Source: Streptomyces aureus (GTDB taxonomy: Bacteria; Actinomycetota; Actinomycetes; Streptomycetales; Streptomycetaceae). Taken from it: a stretch of DNA of 64,000 nt. Location of the stretch: positions 1 through 64,000 of the forward strand of contig NZ_JNZD01000027.1 of assembly GCF_000725495.1 (NCBI RefSeq), in the 5' to 3' direction. Both the position numbers and the translations under genes were made by a program. A model generated the notes under the pieces. It saw only the letters and a list, made by a program, of their open reading frames with translations. It was not told where the DNA came from and did no database searches. The number at the start of each line of letters is the position of its first letter. Position 1 is the stretch's first letter. Shown here in pieces: positions 8,503 through 16,963 of this stretch.

Positions 8503-9936
8503 ATGCCCCGTCGTCACGTCCGTGTCACCGGTGCCCCGCAGGCCCCGCTGTGCGCCGCTCTGCGCGCGCTGCGGACCGAACTCGGCGTGCCCGGGAGTTT
8601 CCCGGCCGACGTCCTCGCGGAGGTCGGGCCCCCGGCCCGGCTGCCCGCCCACGACGCGACAGACATCCCCCTGTTCACCATCGACCCGCCGTCCGCCGAG
8701 GACCTCGACCAGGCGATGCACCTCTCCCGCCGTGAGCGGGGCGGGTACCGCGTCCAGTACGCCATCGCCGACGTCGCCGCCTTCGTGACGCCCGGCGGAG
8801 CCCTGGACGCCGAGGCGCACCGGCGGGTGACGACCCTCTACTTCCCCGACGGCAAGGTCCCCCTCCACCCGCCCCCGCTCTCCGAGGGCGCCGCGAGCCT
8901 GCTGCCGGGCCAGACCTGCCCGGCCGTCCTGTGGACGATCGACCTCGGCCCCGACGGCCGCACGGAGGTCACCGACGTCCGCCGCGCCCTGGTCCGCAGC
9001 CGCGCCAAGCTGGACTACGCGACCGCGCAGCACCGGATCGACGACGGCACGGCGGAGGAACCCCTCGCCCTGCTCAAGGAGGTCGGCACCCTGCGTGAGG
9101 CACTGGAGGCCGAGCGCGGCGGCATCTCGCTCAACGTGCCCGAGCAGGAGATCGTCGAGAAGGATGGGACGTACGAACTCGCCTACCGGGCCCCGCTGCC
9201 CGCCGACGGCTGGAACGCGCAGATCTCCCTGCTCACCGGGATGGCGGCGGCCGACATGATGCTCGACCACGGCACCGGAGTCCTGCGCACCCTGCCCGCC
9301 GCGCCCGACGGGGCGGTCGGACGGCTGCGCCGCACCGCCCGGGCCCTGCGCATCGACTGGCCGCACCACGTCTCGTACGCGGCGCTCGTCCGCTCGCTCG
9401 ACCCGCGCCTGCCGTACCACGCCGCGTTCCTCCAGGAGTGCACGACCCTGCTGCGCGGCGCCGGGTACACCGTCTTCCGCGACGGAGTGCTCCCCGAGGT
9501 CACCGCGCACGCCGCCGTCGCCGCGCCCTACGCCCACTGCACGGCCCCGCTGCGCCGGCTCGTCGACCGCTACGCCACGGAGATCTGTCTCGCCGCCGCC
9601 GCGGGACTGCCGACGCCCGAGTGGGTCCTCGCCGCGCTCGACGCCCTGCCCAAGGAGATGGCCGAGGGCAGCCGGCGCGCGGCCACCGTCGAGCGCGAGT
9701 GCGTCGACATCGTGGAGGCCGCCCTCCTCAAGGGCCGGATCGGCGACCTGTTCGAGGCCTGCGTGGTGGACGTGACGGAACACGACCCCACGGTCGGCAC
9801 CGTGCAGCTGGAGTTCCCGGCGGTCTTCGCCCGGGTCTCCGGCGGCACCACACCACTGCCCCTGGGCGAACGCCTGCGGGTACGGCTCACCCGGGCGGAC
9901 CCCGGCACGGCGAAGGCGCAGTTCGAACCCGCCTGA
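8503..9936 (+). CDS. RNB-domain ribonuclease (RNase II/R family)
   Basis: The 477-residue protein is centred on an RNB catalytic domain: TDIPLFTIDPPSAEDLDQA (near residues 50-70) supplies the acidic Mg-binding cluster, then a YAIADVAAFV strand, YFPDGKVPLHPPPLSEGAAS, and a C-terminal LRRLVDRYATE segment. It lacks the N-terminal cold-shock pair and a clear S1 domain of full-length RNase R, so it is the compact actinobacterial form. Such enzymes degrade RNA 3' to 5'. ATG 8503 fits the conserved MPRRHVRV start. The upstream gap is 126 bases. Confidence 0.9.
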   Translation: MPRRHVRVTGAPQAPLCAALRALRTELGVPGSFPADVLAEVGPPARLPAHDATDIPLFTIDPPSAEDLDQAMHLSRRERGGYRVQYAIADVAAFVTPGGALDAEAHRRVTTLYFPDGKVPLHPPPLSEGAASLLPGQTCPAVLWTIDLGPDGRTEVTDVRRALVRSRAKLDYATAQHRIDDGTAEEPLALLKEVGTLREALEAERGGISLNVPEQEIVEKDGTYELAYRAPLPADGWNAQISLLTGMAAADMMLDHGTGVLRTLPAAPDGAVGRLRRTARALRIDWPHHVSYAALVRSLDPRLPYHAAFLQECTTLLRGAGYTVFRDGVLPEVTAHAAVAAPYAHCTAPLRRLVDRYATEICLAAAAGLPTPEWVLAALDALPKEMAEGSRRAATVERECVDIVEAALLKGRIGDLFEACVVDVTEHDPTVGTVQLEFPAVFARVSGGTTPLPLGERLRVRLTRADPGTAKAQFEPA

Positions 9937-9938
9937 CC

Positions 9939-9999
9939 CGGCGGACGGCCCCGCGGCCCGGAAACGATCCGGCGGGCGGCCCCGCGGCATGGAAACGGG
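9939..9999. repeat. Direct repeat of about 30 bp downstream of the RNB gene
   Basis: Two near-identical units, CGGCGGACGGCCCCGCGGC.. at 9939 and CGGCGGGCGGCCCCGCGGC.. at 9970, each continue into GGAAACG. They lie directly after the RNB stop codon and before the AraC-type gene. The period is 31 bases. No function is evident. Confidence 0.7.
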
Positions 10000-10073
10000 G
10001 GACGCGGGTGTTGCCCCCGTAGGGCGGACGCGGCGGACGGGTGCGGCCGCGGCGGGCGGGGGGAGAGGCGGCC

Positions 10074-11105
10074 ATGACCGGCGGGACACGGGCGACGACG
10101 GGATCGGGCACCGGGACGGCGCCCCGGACCGCCGCGGGTTCCTCGAAGCACACCGGGACCGCGGAGGGTTCGTCGGGGCACACCGGGACCGCGGAGGGTT
10201 CGTCGGGGCACGCCGGGAGAGCCGAGGGTTCCGAGCGGCGCACCGCGACCGCGGAAGGCTCCTCGGGGCGTACCGGGAGAGCCGGGAGGGAAGAGGCCCG
10301 CTGGACCCGGGCCGTCCTCGGTCCCGGCGGCCGGCCCCTCGACCTGCTGACCGCCCGCTTCGACCGGCACCGCTACGCCCCGCACACCCACGACGAGTTC
10401 ACCATCGGCGTCAGCGTCGGCGGCTCGGAACTCATCGGCTACCGCGGCGGCCAGCTCCGCACCGGCCCCGGCTCCATCGTCGTGCTGGCCCCCGGCGAGA
10501 TCCACACCGGCGGTCCCGCCGCCCCCGAGGGCTACGCCTACCGGGCCCTGTACGTGGAGCCGTCCCTGCTCGCGGAGGGCACCGCCGGCGGCCTCCCGCA
10601 CTTCAGGGAAGGGCTGCTGGACGACCCCGAACTCGCCGCCGCGCTGCGTGCCGCGCACACCGAACTGAGCCTCTGCCCCGACCCGCTGGAGGCCGAGTCC
10701 CGACTGCCGTGGCTGCTCGCCGCGCTGACCCGGCGGCACTCCACGGCCCGCCCCGACCGCGACCACGTCCCCGGCGCCCCGCACATAGCCGACGCCGTAC
10801 GCGACCGCCTGTCCGGCGAACTCCAGGCCCCGCCCTCCCTCGCCTCCCTCGCCGCGGACCTGGGCCTGTCCCGCTACCAGCTCCTGCGCGCCTTCCGGTC
10901 GACGACGGGGATACCGCCGTACGCCTGGCTGGCCCAGTACCGGGTGCACCGGGCCCGCGGTCTCCTGGAGTCCGGGCTCCGTCCCGCCGAGGCCGCGGCG
11001 CTCGTGGGCTTCGCCGACCAGGCGCACCTGACCCGCTGGTTCCGCCGGGTCCTGGGCGTCACCCCGGCGGCGTACCGCGCGAGCGTGCTGCCGCCCGGGA
11101 CCTGA
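10074..11105 (+). CDS. AraC-family transcriptional regulator with repetitive N-terminus
   Basis: A 343-residue protein from ATG 10074 (an upstream in-frame start at 10041 exists but ATG 10074 follows GGGGGAGAGG). Residues 1-75 are a Gly/Ser/Thr repeat. Residues 80-190 are an AraC cupin-like sensor domain (RYAPHTHDEFTIG, RTGPGSIVVLAPGEIHTG). Residues 245-340 hold two helix-turn-helices ending in FADQAHLTRWFRRVLGVTPAAYR, the typical AraC signature. It is followed 50 bases later by an EamA transporter, a frequent pairing in which the regulator controls the exporter. Confidence 0.9.
   Translation: MTGGTRATTGSGTGTAPRTAAGSSKHTGTAEGSSGHTGTAEGSSGHAGRAEGSERRTATAEGSSGRTGRAGREEARWTRAVLGPGGRPLDLLTARFDRHRYAPHTHDEFTIGVSVGGSELIGYRGGQLRTGPGSIVVLAPGEIHTGGPAAPEGYAYRALYVEPSLLAEGTAGGLPHFREGLLDDPELAAALRAAHTELSLCPDPLEAESRLPWLLAALTRRHSTARPDRDHVPGAPHIADAVRDRLSGELQAPPSLASLAADLGLSRYQLLRAFRSTTGIPPYAWLAQYRVHRARGLLESGLRPAEAAALVGFADQAHLTRWFRRVLGVTPAAYRASVLPPGT
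10137..10286 (+). repeat. Five 30-bp tandem repeats encoding the AraC regulator N-terminus
   Basis: Units begin at 10137, 10167, 10197, 10227 and 10257, each near GGTTCGTCGGGGCACACCGG plus GACCGCGGAG. They encode the decapeptide GSSGHTGTAE with variants. The second and third differ in only a few bases, suggesting recent duplication. The repeats precede the sensor domain and keep the frame. Confidence 0.9.
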
Positions 11106-11155
11106 GCGCAACAGCGTTCAAGACCCCGGGTGGGCCGGTGGCCGAGACTGCGTCC

Positions 11156-12136
11156 ATGACTGCACGCGGCTGGTTTCTGTTCTCCCTGATGGGAGTGATC
11201 TGGGGCATCCCCTATCTGATGATCAAAGTGGCGGTGGACGAGGTGTCCCCGTCGGTGGTGGTGTTCACCCGCTGCGCGATCGGCGCCGCGCTGCTGCTCC
11301 CCTTCGCGGTGCGCCAAGGCGGACTGGCGGAGACCGTACGGGCCCACTGGCGGCCGATGCTGGCCTTCGCGGTCATCGAGATCATGGTCCCCTGGTGGAC
11401 CCTCACGGACGCCGAACGGCATCTGTCCAGCTCCACCGCGGGCCTGCTGATCGCCGGGGTCCCGATCGTCGGCGTCGTCGCGGCCCGCTTCCTCGGCGAC
11501 GCCGAACGGCTCGGCGCCCGGCGCGTCACCGGCCTCGCCCTCGGCCTGACCGGGGTCGGGGTCCTCACGGCGCCGCACCTGACCGGCGGAGACGCCCGCT
11601 CGCTGGCCGAGGTGCTGCTCACCGTCGTCGGCTACGCCACCGCCCCCCTCATCGTCGCCCGCCGCCTCAAGGACGTGCCCTCGCTCCATCTGACCGCCCC
11701 CTGCCTGGCCCTGGCGGCCCTGGTCTACGCCCCCGCGGCGGCCTTCACCCGGCCCGCCGAGGTCCCCTCGGGCCAGGTCCTGGCCGCCCTCGCGGGCCTC
11801 GGTGTGGTCTGCACGGCCGTCGCCTTCGTGGCCTTCCTGGAGCTGATCAAGGAGGCGGGCCCGACCCGGGCGACGGTGATCACGTACGTCAACCCGGCCG
11901 TCGCGGTCGCGGCGGGCGCCCTCTTCCTGGACGAACACCTGACCCCCGGGATCCTCGCCGCGTTCGCCCTCATCCTGGCGGGCTCGGTCCTGGCCACGGC
12001 CACCGCCGGTCCCCGGCGTCCCGCCCGGCCGGTACCATGGTCGGCACGGCAGACGAGCCGGGCGGACGGCCGCGTGGAGGTTCTTGTGGACCTTCCCGAG
12101 GAACGTCCGGACTCCATAGGGCAGGGTGGTGGCTAA
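11156..12136 (+). CDS. EamA/DMT-superfamily transporter (3' end overlaps rnpB)
   Basis: A 326-residue protein with about ten membrane segments arranged as two EamA halves, starting MTARGWFLFSLMGVIWGIPYL (residues 1-21). A second-half motif FLELIKEAGPTRATVITYVNPAVAV near residue 235 is typical of EamA exporters of amino acids or metabolites. The last membrane helix ends about residue 282; the remaining ~45 residues are a hydrophilic tail whose final ~30 codons lie inside the RNase P RNA gene. Start ATG 11156 is the only sensible one. Probably regulated by the preceding AraC protein. Confidence 0.88.
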   Translation: MTARGWFLFSLMGVIWGIPYLMIKVAVDEVSPSVVVFTRCAIGAALLLPFAVRQGGLAETVRAHWRPMLAFAVIEIMVPWWTLTDAERHLSSSTAGLLIAGVPIVGVVAARFLGDAERLGARRVTGLALGLTGVGVLTAPHLTGGDARSLAEVLLTVVGYATAPLIVARRLKDVPSLHLTAPCLALAALVYAPAAAFTRPAEVPSGQVLAALAGLGVVCTAVAFVAFLELIKEAGPTRATVITYVNPAVAVAAGALFLDEHLTPGILAAFALILAGSVLATATAGPRRPARPVPWSARQTSRADGRVEVLVDLPEERPDSIGQGGG

Positions 12137-12470
12137 CGGCCACCCGGGGTGACCCGCGGGACAGTGCCACAGAAAGCAGACCGCCACGAACTCCGGTTCG
12201 CGGTAAGGGTGAAACGGTGGTGTAAGAGACCACCAGTGCCCAGGGTGACCTGGGCAGCTAGGTAAACCCCACCCGGAGCAAGGTCAAGAGGAGCCGTCCT
12301 CTCGCGAGGGAAGGCGGCTCTGCGCGGACGTTAGAGGGCTGCTCGCCCGAGTTCGCGGGTAGACCGCACGAGGCCGGCGGCAACGCCGGCCCTAGATGGA
12401 TGGCCGTCTCCCCGGCCGCCGCGAGGCGACCGGGTGACAAAATCCGGCGTACAGCCCGACTCGTCTGCCA
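12048..12470 (+). ncRNA. rnpB: RNase P RNA component (bacterial type A)
   Basis: The ribozyme that matures tRNA 5' ends. Diagnostic blocks are GAGGAACGTCCGGACTCC near 12095, ACAGAAAGCAGACCGCC near 12168, GGTAAGGGTGAAACGGTGG near 12201, GCAAGGTCAAGAGGAGCC near 12277, GCCGGCCCTAGATGGATGG near 12385 and the closing ACAGCCCGACTCGTCTGCC. The terminal helix P1 pairs GGCAGACGAG (12048-12057) with CTCGTCTGCC (12460-12469). TACCAT at 12033 could be a -10 element, which would place the promoter inside the EamA gene. A strong terminator follows. Confidence 0.97.
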
Positions 12471-12491
12471 CCACGGCGATGGCGCAGGAAA

Positions 12492-12520
12492 GGGCCTCCG
12501 ACCCACGTCGGAGGCCCTTT
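12492..12520 (+). terminator. Rho-independent terminator of rnpB
   Basis: GGGCCTCCGAC (12492-12502) and GTCGGAGGCCC (12507-12517) form a perfect 11-bp stem with a CCAC loop, followed by TTT. It lies about 22 bases after the rnpB 3' end and also faces the end of the minus-strand vWA gene. Confidence 0.88.
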
Positions 12521-12584
12521 CCCGTGTTCGCGTGTTTCCCGTGTTCCCGGACCCGGAGTCCGGGCGGCGCGGCGGCGCCCGGGG

Positions 12585-14114
12585 TCACATGCGCTGAGCG
12601 GGCAGCGCCGTGTAGTGGAACTCGATGCCGCACAGCAGGACGGTCTGGCCCGGGGGGCAGACGATCTCCCGTTCCGGCCGGCCCGCCGTACGGCAGCGCA
12701 GCCGGATCGGAGGCTGCTCCCGCAGCGGTCCCGGAACGCTCTTGATCCTGACGGTGCCCGAGCCGTCCAGCAGCGGGGAGAGGTCGGCGGTGACCTCGCG
12801 CCGTCCCTGCAACGGGATCTGCAACGGCACACGGGCGTCGACCGCCTCGGCGGACACCGTTCCCTGGACGGGACGGTGACGGCGCAGCAGCCAGAGGCCG
12901 CACGGGAGCAGGAGCACCAGGAGCAGGCCCACCAGGACGGTCCAGCGCACCGGATCCGTCGTCGTGCGCACGGTGCCCGCCACGGCCAGGGGCCCGCCCG
13001 CCGGAGCGTCGGCGAGCCGGACGTCCTTGCCGACGTAGCGCCGGGCCGCCGACGCCAGCGGCGTACTCACCTTGCCTGTCACCGAGAGCTTCCACGTCTG
13101 CGGGTCCGAGCCGCCGCTCCAGCCCTCACCATGGGCCGTGGTGGAGCGCAGCGACAGGTCGAGGTCCGTGGACTCGCCCGGCTTGAGGTCGACCGAACGG
13201 GGCAGGGCCGAGGCGAGGGCGACCCCCTCGGGAAGGCCGTCGATCCCCAGGCCGGTGAGCCGGACGGGCAGCGCCTTCGTGGTCGCCGTGAGCCTCACCC
13301 TGATGTCCGACGCGGCGGGCACGGACCCGCCCTTGCGGACGCCGGGCCAGGAGACGGCGATCCCCCTGCCCCGGTCGCCGTCCACGGACAGGGCCGCCTG
13401 CCGCAGCCGGGTGTCGTCCTGGGCCTGCGTCATGGCCTCGCTGATCCGGGTCCCCGAGGTGTCCAGCATCCGGTAGCTCGGGAACACCTTGGCCAGCACG
13501 TTCTTCACGTCGGTGCCGGGCCTCAACGAGATGCCGTAGCCCGTCAGGCTGCGGTCCGAGGGCAGGCCGGAGGCCTGTCTGCGCAGCGCGGACCAGCCCT
13601 TCGCCTTGAAGTCGCGGTAGCGGGGATCGTCGGGCGCCACCAGCTCCGCGTCGGACAGCAGCAGCACCCCGCAGGCGTCGGTGTCCGTGCGCTGGAGGCC
13701 GTCCAGGGCCTGCTCGAAGGCGCGCCCGAAGTTGGAGGCGGTTCCGTCCGGGCTGGCCGGCAGGGTGTCGTCGAGCTTCTGGAGCGCCTCGTCGGGGGAG
13801 ACCATCTCGCAGGCGGAGGCGCCGTCGCTGAAGGGGATCAGGCAGACGCGGTCCTCGGCGCGGAGCGACTTCAGGAACGTCGGCAGGACCGCGCGGACCT
13901 TGTCGTAGGAACCGTCGTCGGCCATGGACCCCGAGGTGTCGACGGCCACCGCGTAGCTCGCTCCCCGGGGGCTCGCGACCGTGTCCAGGAAGGACTCCAG
14001 GCCGGGGGAGTCGTCCGCGCCGGCGGACGCGCAGGGCCCCAGTGCGAGAAGTCCCGTGGCCAGCAGGGCCGTCAGGACGCGCCGGGCGGGTGCGAGCCGG
14101 TTGTCTGATGTCAT
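12585..14114 (-). CDS. Exported vWA-domain protein with C-terminal membrane anchor
   Basis: A 509-residue protein from ATG 14114, which overlaps the upstream stop as ATGA and follows GGAAG. An earlier in-frame ATG at 14135 adds seven residues. Residues 1-33 are a signal peptide. Residues 50-250 are a von Willebrand A domain with an intact MIDAS sequence VDTSGSM (Asp59, Ser61, Ser63). A beta-sandwich-like stretch follows, then a transmembrane helix near residue 400 (VLVGLLLVLLLPCGLWLL) and a ~90-residue tail expected in the cytoplasm. It is the last gene of the GTPase/GAP1 unit and its only exported member, so it may link that unit to the envelope. Ligand unknown. Confidence 0.85.
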   Translation of the reverse strand: MTSDNRLAPARRVLTALLATGLLALGPCASAGADDSPGLESFLDTVASPRGASYAVAVDTSGSMADDGSYDKVRAVLPTFLKSLRAEDRVCLIPFSDGASACEMVSPDEALQKLDDTLPASPDGTASNFGRAFEQALDGLQRTDTDACGVLLLSDAELVAPDDPRYRDFKAKGWSALRRQASGLPSDRSLTGYGISLRPGTDVKNVLAKVFPSYRMLDTSGTRISEAMTQAQDDTRLRQAALSVDGDRGRGIAVSWPGVRKGGSVPAASDIRVRLTATTKALPVRLTGLGIDGLPEGVALASALPRSVDLKPGESTDLDLSLRSTTAHGEGWSGGSDPQTWKLSVTGKVSTPLASAARRYVGKDVRLADAPAGGPLAVAGTVRTTTDPVRWTVLVGLLLVLLLPCGLWLLRRHRPVQGTVSAEAVDARVPLQIPLQGRREVTADLSPLLDGSGTVRIKSVPGPLREQPPIRLRCRTAGRPEREIVCPPGQTVLLCGIEFHYTALPAQRM

Positions 14115-16963
14115 TGGCTGCTTCCTTTTTTCCACTGCTTCTTGTGTCTGCGCGGCCTTCCCGAGGACAGGTTGAAGGCGGACAGCACCCGTACCCAGCG
14201 CAGTTCACGCACCCGGGAACGCTGCCGCCTCAGGTCCCTCCTGCTCTGCTTGAGGATCGTCTTGGCCCGCCACCCGCCACCGCCGTGACCGGAGGCCCGG
14301 CCGGCCACGATCAGCCGCCGGATGTCGTGCAGCACCTCCGCGGTCTCGCGGGCCGTGCACCGGTACGTGGTCAGGAGCCCGCGCTCCAGGTGTTCGAAGA
14401 GCGCCTCCCGGTTCTCGTTCAGGGCCTTCTCCCACCAGCGGCCCGCCAGTTCCAGGGCCTGCCGCCCGTCCGAGGACTCGGGCTGGAGTGCGAAGGGCGC
14501 CCACATCGTCGCGATCTCATGGGCCGGGAGGGACTGGCGGACGGCGATACCGAGCCGCTCCAGCGGCGTGTTCGCGTCCTGCTCCGCTTCGCCGTGCCGC
14601 CTGCCGTCCAGGGAGTTCGGGGCCGGAGCTCCGCCGCGACCGCGTCCCGTCGTGCCGCCGGCCGGGCGCGCACCCCCTTGGCGGGGGGCCGTGCCGGGGC
14701 GGGGCGGGGCGACGAACGGCCGCTGCGACCGGACGGCCGCCGGCTGTTCCTCCCTGCGCCGGGCGGCGGTGGCCCGGGCGGCGGCCGCCTTCTCGGCCTC
14801 CAGCCGTTCGTGCCACGCGCGGTCCCGCTCCGCCACCCGCCGGTGCAGTTCCGCCACGGCCTTGGGGTCCGGCGCCCGTTCGAGGGCCGCAAGCACCAGC
14901 GCCTCGCCGTCCTTGCCCCAGGGCTCGGTGAGCACGGGCCGGACGAGTTCCTCCAGCAACAGGTCCATGGACGAACGCAGCCACTTGTCCTTCAGCAGGA
15001 AGCCCAGGCTCTTCGCGTACGAGATGCAGGCCTCCCTGCGCCACTGCGGGCCGACCACCGGCATCCCCACGAGACAGCGCAGGACGTCGGACCACGCCCG
15101 GCAGTCCGCCCACGCGTCCTCGCCGAGGAGCTCCGCGAGCAGCTCCGCGCCCCGCTCCTCCGCCTCGTCCGGCGAGGACGCGTTCCGTGTCCCCCCGCGG
15201 TTCATGAAGGGCAGGGTGAAGCCGTCCCGGCCGTTGCCGGCGGCCCGGTGACGCGATCCGAGGGCCAGGGTGCGCAGCGCGCCCCACAGACCCCGGACGG
15301 TCTCCGCGGTCAGGTCGGGCTGCCCGGCGCCCACCGTCGCGGAGAGGACGTACAGGGCCTCCAACGGTGCCGGAAACGGCTCCCGGTAGGCCGAGCACTC
15401 CCCCGTGCCGTGGACCAGGACCGACCAGGCCCGCAACCAGGCGGGTGCCACGGGGCTGTTCGCGGCGACGGCCTCCAGCCACTGCCGCAGCCTGACCGGG
15501 TCGGAGCATTCCCTGGCGAGGACTCCCTGGGTGAGCAGGGGCGCCTCCCACAGCGCCTGCGCGACGGCGGGACTGTCCCCGATCACCTTGGCCGGTCCCA
15601 GGGTGCGCAGACAGTCGACCACGTACGGGAGTTGCTGCTCCGCCCCGGCGCCCTCGTCGTCGGCGAGCAGCCGCAGGACGTCGGCCTCCTTGCCGCAGTC
15701 CTCCACCATCTGCCACAGCCGGCTCAGCCGCGTACGGCAGGACGAACTGTCGGTGCCCGAGGCGGCGACGCTCAGGGCCACGCTCAGCAGGTTCTCCGCC
15801 ACGGCGATGGACACCAGCGGTCCGTTGTCCTCGTCCACCCACAGACGGCGCATCACGTCGTCCATCTCCCGGGCGGTGTCCTCGACCACGTAGTCGATCC
15901 CGCGCTGGACGAGCCGCTGCACGGCGGCGGAGTCGGGATCGGCGTTGCCCGTCAGGCTGTTGAGTCCTTCGGCGACGACGTGGACCGACTCGTGGCCGGC
16001 CTCCACCGCGTTCACCGCCACCTGGAAGGGGTCCAGCCGGTCGAGGCAGCTCAGGACGGCCTCGTGGTCGGACAGGGGGACCGGGGCGTCGTAGGACAGC
16101 AGGGTGTGGGCGACCGCCAGGAACCCCTGGTCCTTGATCAGATGGGTCAGCCGGCGCCGGTACTGCTCGGGCCGGCCATCGGGCACCTGGGGAAGGGTGC
16201 CCAGCCGGACGGTGGTGGCCTCCGGGGTGTGCCCCGGTCCGAAGGCCAGATGAGTGGGCGGTTGGTCCCCGCCGTCGACGCAGCTCCCCACGGCCAGTCC
16301 GCTGCGCACCCCGTACGGCAGGAATCCGGCGACGGCGTCGAGGACGGCCAGCCGGGTCCTCGGCTCCAGCGTGCCCGCGCCGGTGATGACGACTTTGCGG
16401 CCGCCGAGGAGGAGGGCCGCCACGGCGGCCGCCCACAGCGCGGCCGCGGTGCGCCGCAGCTCCTCCTCCATGTCGGACGCGAGGCCGGGCACGTGGTCGG
16501 CGACGGTGTCCAGCCCGGTGAGCAGTCCGTGGCCCGGTTGCCCGGCGATCGCCAGCGGGATGCGCTCCTCGTGGTCCTGCGGCAGCGGCACGTCCGCCAC
16601 GGCGTCCCACAGGGCCACGTACTCCACGCGGTGGGGCGCCAGTTCGGGAGTGTTCAGAAGGAAGTAGCGGGTCGGGGTGACGTCCCGGTTCGCGCCGTCG
16701 CGCAGTTCCGAGGACTCCATCACGGAGATGCCGGTCCAATCGCCCTCCGGGAAGCGCAGCCCGAACACGGAGACCCACGGCAGCCGGTCGTGCAGGGCGT
16801 TGGCAGGCGGCGGGTTGCCGAGGCCCGCGGCGGCGACGTACTGGGCGAACACGTTGCGGCGCTGGGCTCCTCCGGCGCAGTGCAGCACGTCGTACTCGCC
16901 CAGGGAGCCGGGTCTCTTGCTGTACCAGGCCCACCACGCCCTCGGGGCGAACACGTCGTTCAT
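14111..16963 (-). CDS. Large GAP1-like GTPase-associated protein
   Basis: A 950-residue cytoplasmic protein. Residues 1-110 (YSKRPGSLGEYDVLHCAGG...LPWVSVFGLRF) and the following ~140 residues match what I recall as the GAP1 N-terminal domain of GTPase-associated protein 1. The middle is long, helical and repeat-like, as in GAP1 middle regions. Residues ~720-800 form a charged helix (ERDRAWHERLEAEKAAAARA) then a Pro/Arg linker and a basic C-terminus. It overlaps the GTPase gene by 4 bases (ATGA) and the vWA gene by 4 bases, implying coupled translation. The biochemical role of GAP1 proteins is predicted only: a regulator or effector adaptor of the adjacent GTPase. Confidence 0.75.
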   Translation of the reverse strand: MNDVFAPRAWWAWYSKRPGSLGEYDVLHCAGGAQRRNVFAQYVAAAGLGNPPPANALHDRLPWVSVFGLRFPEGDWTGISVMESSELRDGANRDVTPTRYFLLNTPELAPHRVEYVALWDAVADVPLPQDHEERIPLAIAGQPGHGLLTGLDTVADHVPGLASDMEEELRRTAAALWAAAVAALLLGGRKVVITGAGTLEPRTRLAVLDAVAGFLPYGVRSGLAVGSCVDGGDQPPTHLAFGPGHTPEATTVRLGTLPQVPDGRPEQYRRRLTHLIKDQGFLAVAHTLLSYDAPVPLSDHEAVLSCLDRLDPFQVAVNAVEAGHESVHVVAEGLNSLTGNADPDSAAVQRLVQRGIDYVVEDTAREMDDVMRRLWVDEDNGPLVSIAVAENLLSVALSVAASGTDSSSCRTRLSRLWQMVEDCGKEADVLRLLADDEGAGAEQQLPYVVDCLRTLGPAKVIGDSPAVAQALWEAPLLTQGVLARECSDPVRLRQWLEAVAANSPVAPAWLRAWSVLVHGTGECSAYREPFPAPLEALYVLSATVGAGQPDLTAETVRGLWGALRTLALGSRHRAAGNGRDGFTLPFMNRGGTRNASSPDEAEERGAELLAELLGEDAWADCRAWSDVLRCLVGMPVVGPQWRREACISYAKSLGFLLKDKWLRSSMDLLLEELVRPVLTEPWGKDGEALVLAALERAPDPKAVAELHRRVAERDRAWHERLEAEKAAAARATAARRREEQPAAVRSQRPFVAPPRPGTAPRQGGARPAGGTTGRGRGGAPAPNSLDGRRHGEAEQDANTPLERLGIAVRQSLPAHEIATMWAPFALQPESSDGRQALELAGRWWEKALNENREALFEHLERGLLTTYRCTARETAEVLHDIRRLIVAGRASGHGGGGWRAKTILKQSRRDLRRQRSRVRELRWVRVLSAFNLSSGRPRRHKKQWKKGSSQ

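Noticed and set aside
12460..12600. rnpB 3' end as an integration site for the 18-kb block
   Set aside because: The block begins directly after the rnpB terminator, which is suggestive, but I found no integrase and no direct repeat of the rnpB 3' end near 30.6-30.8 kb.
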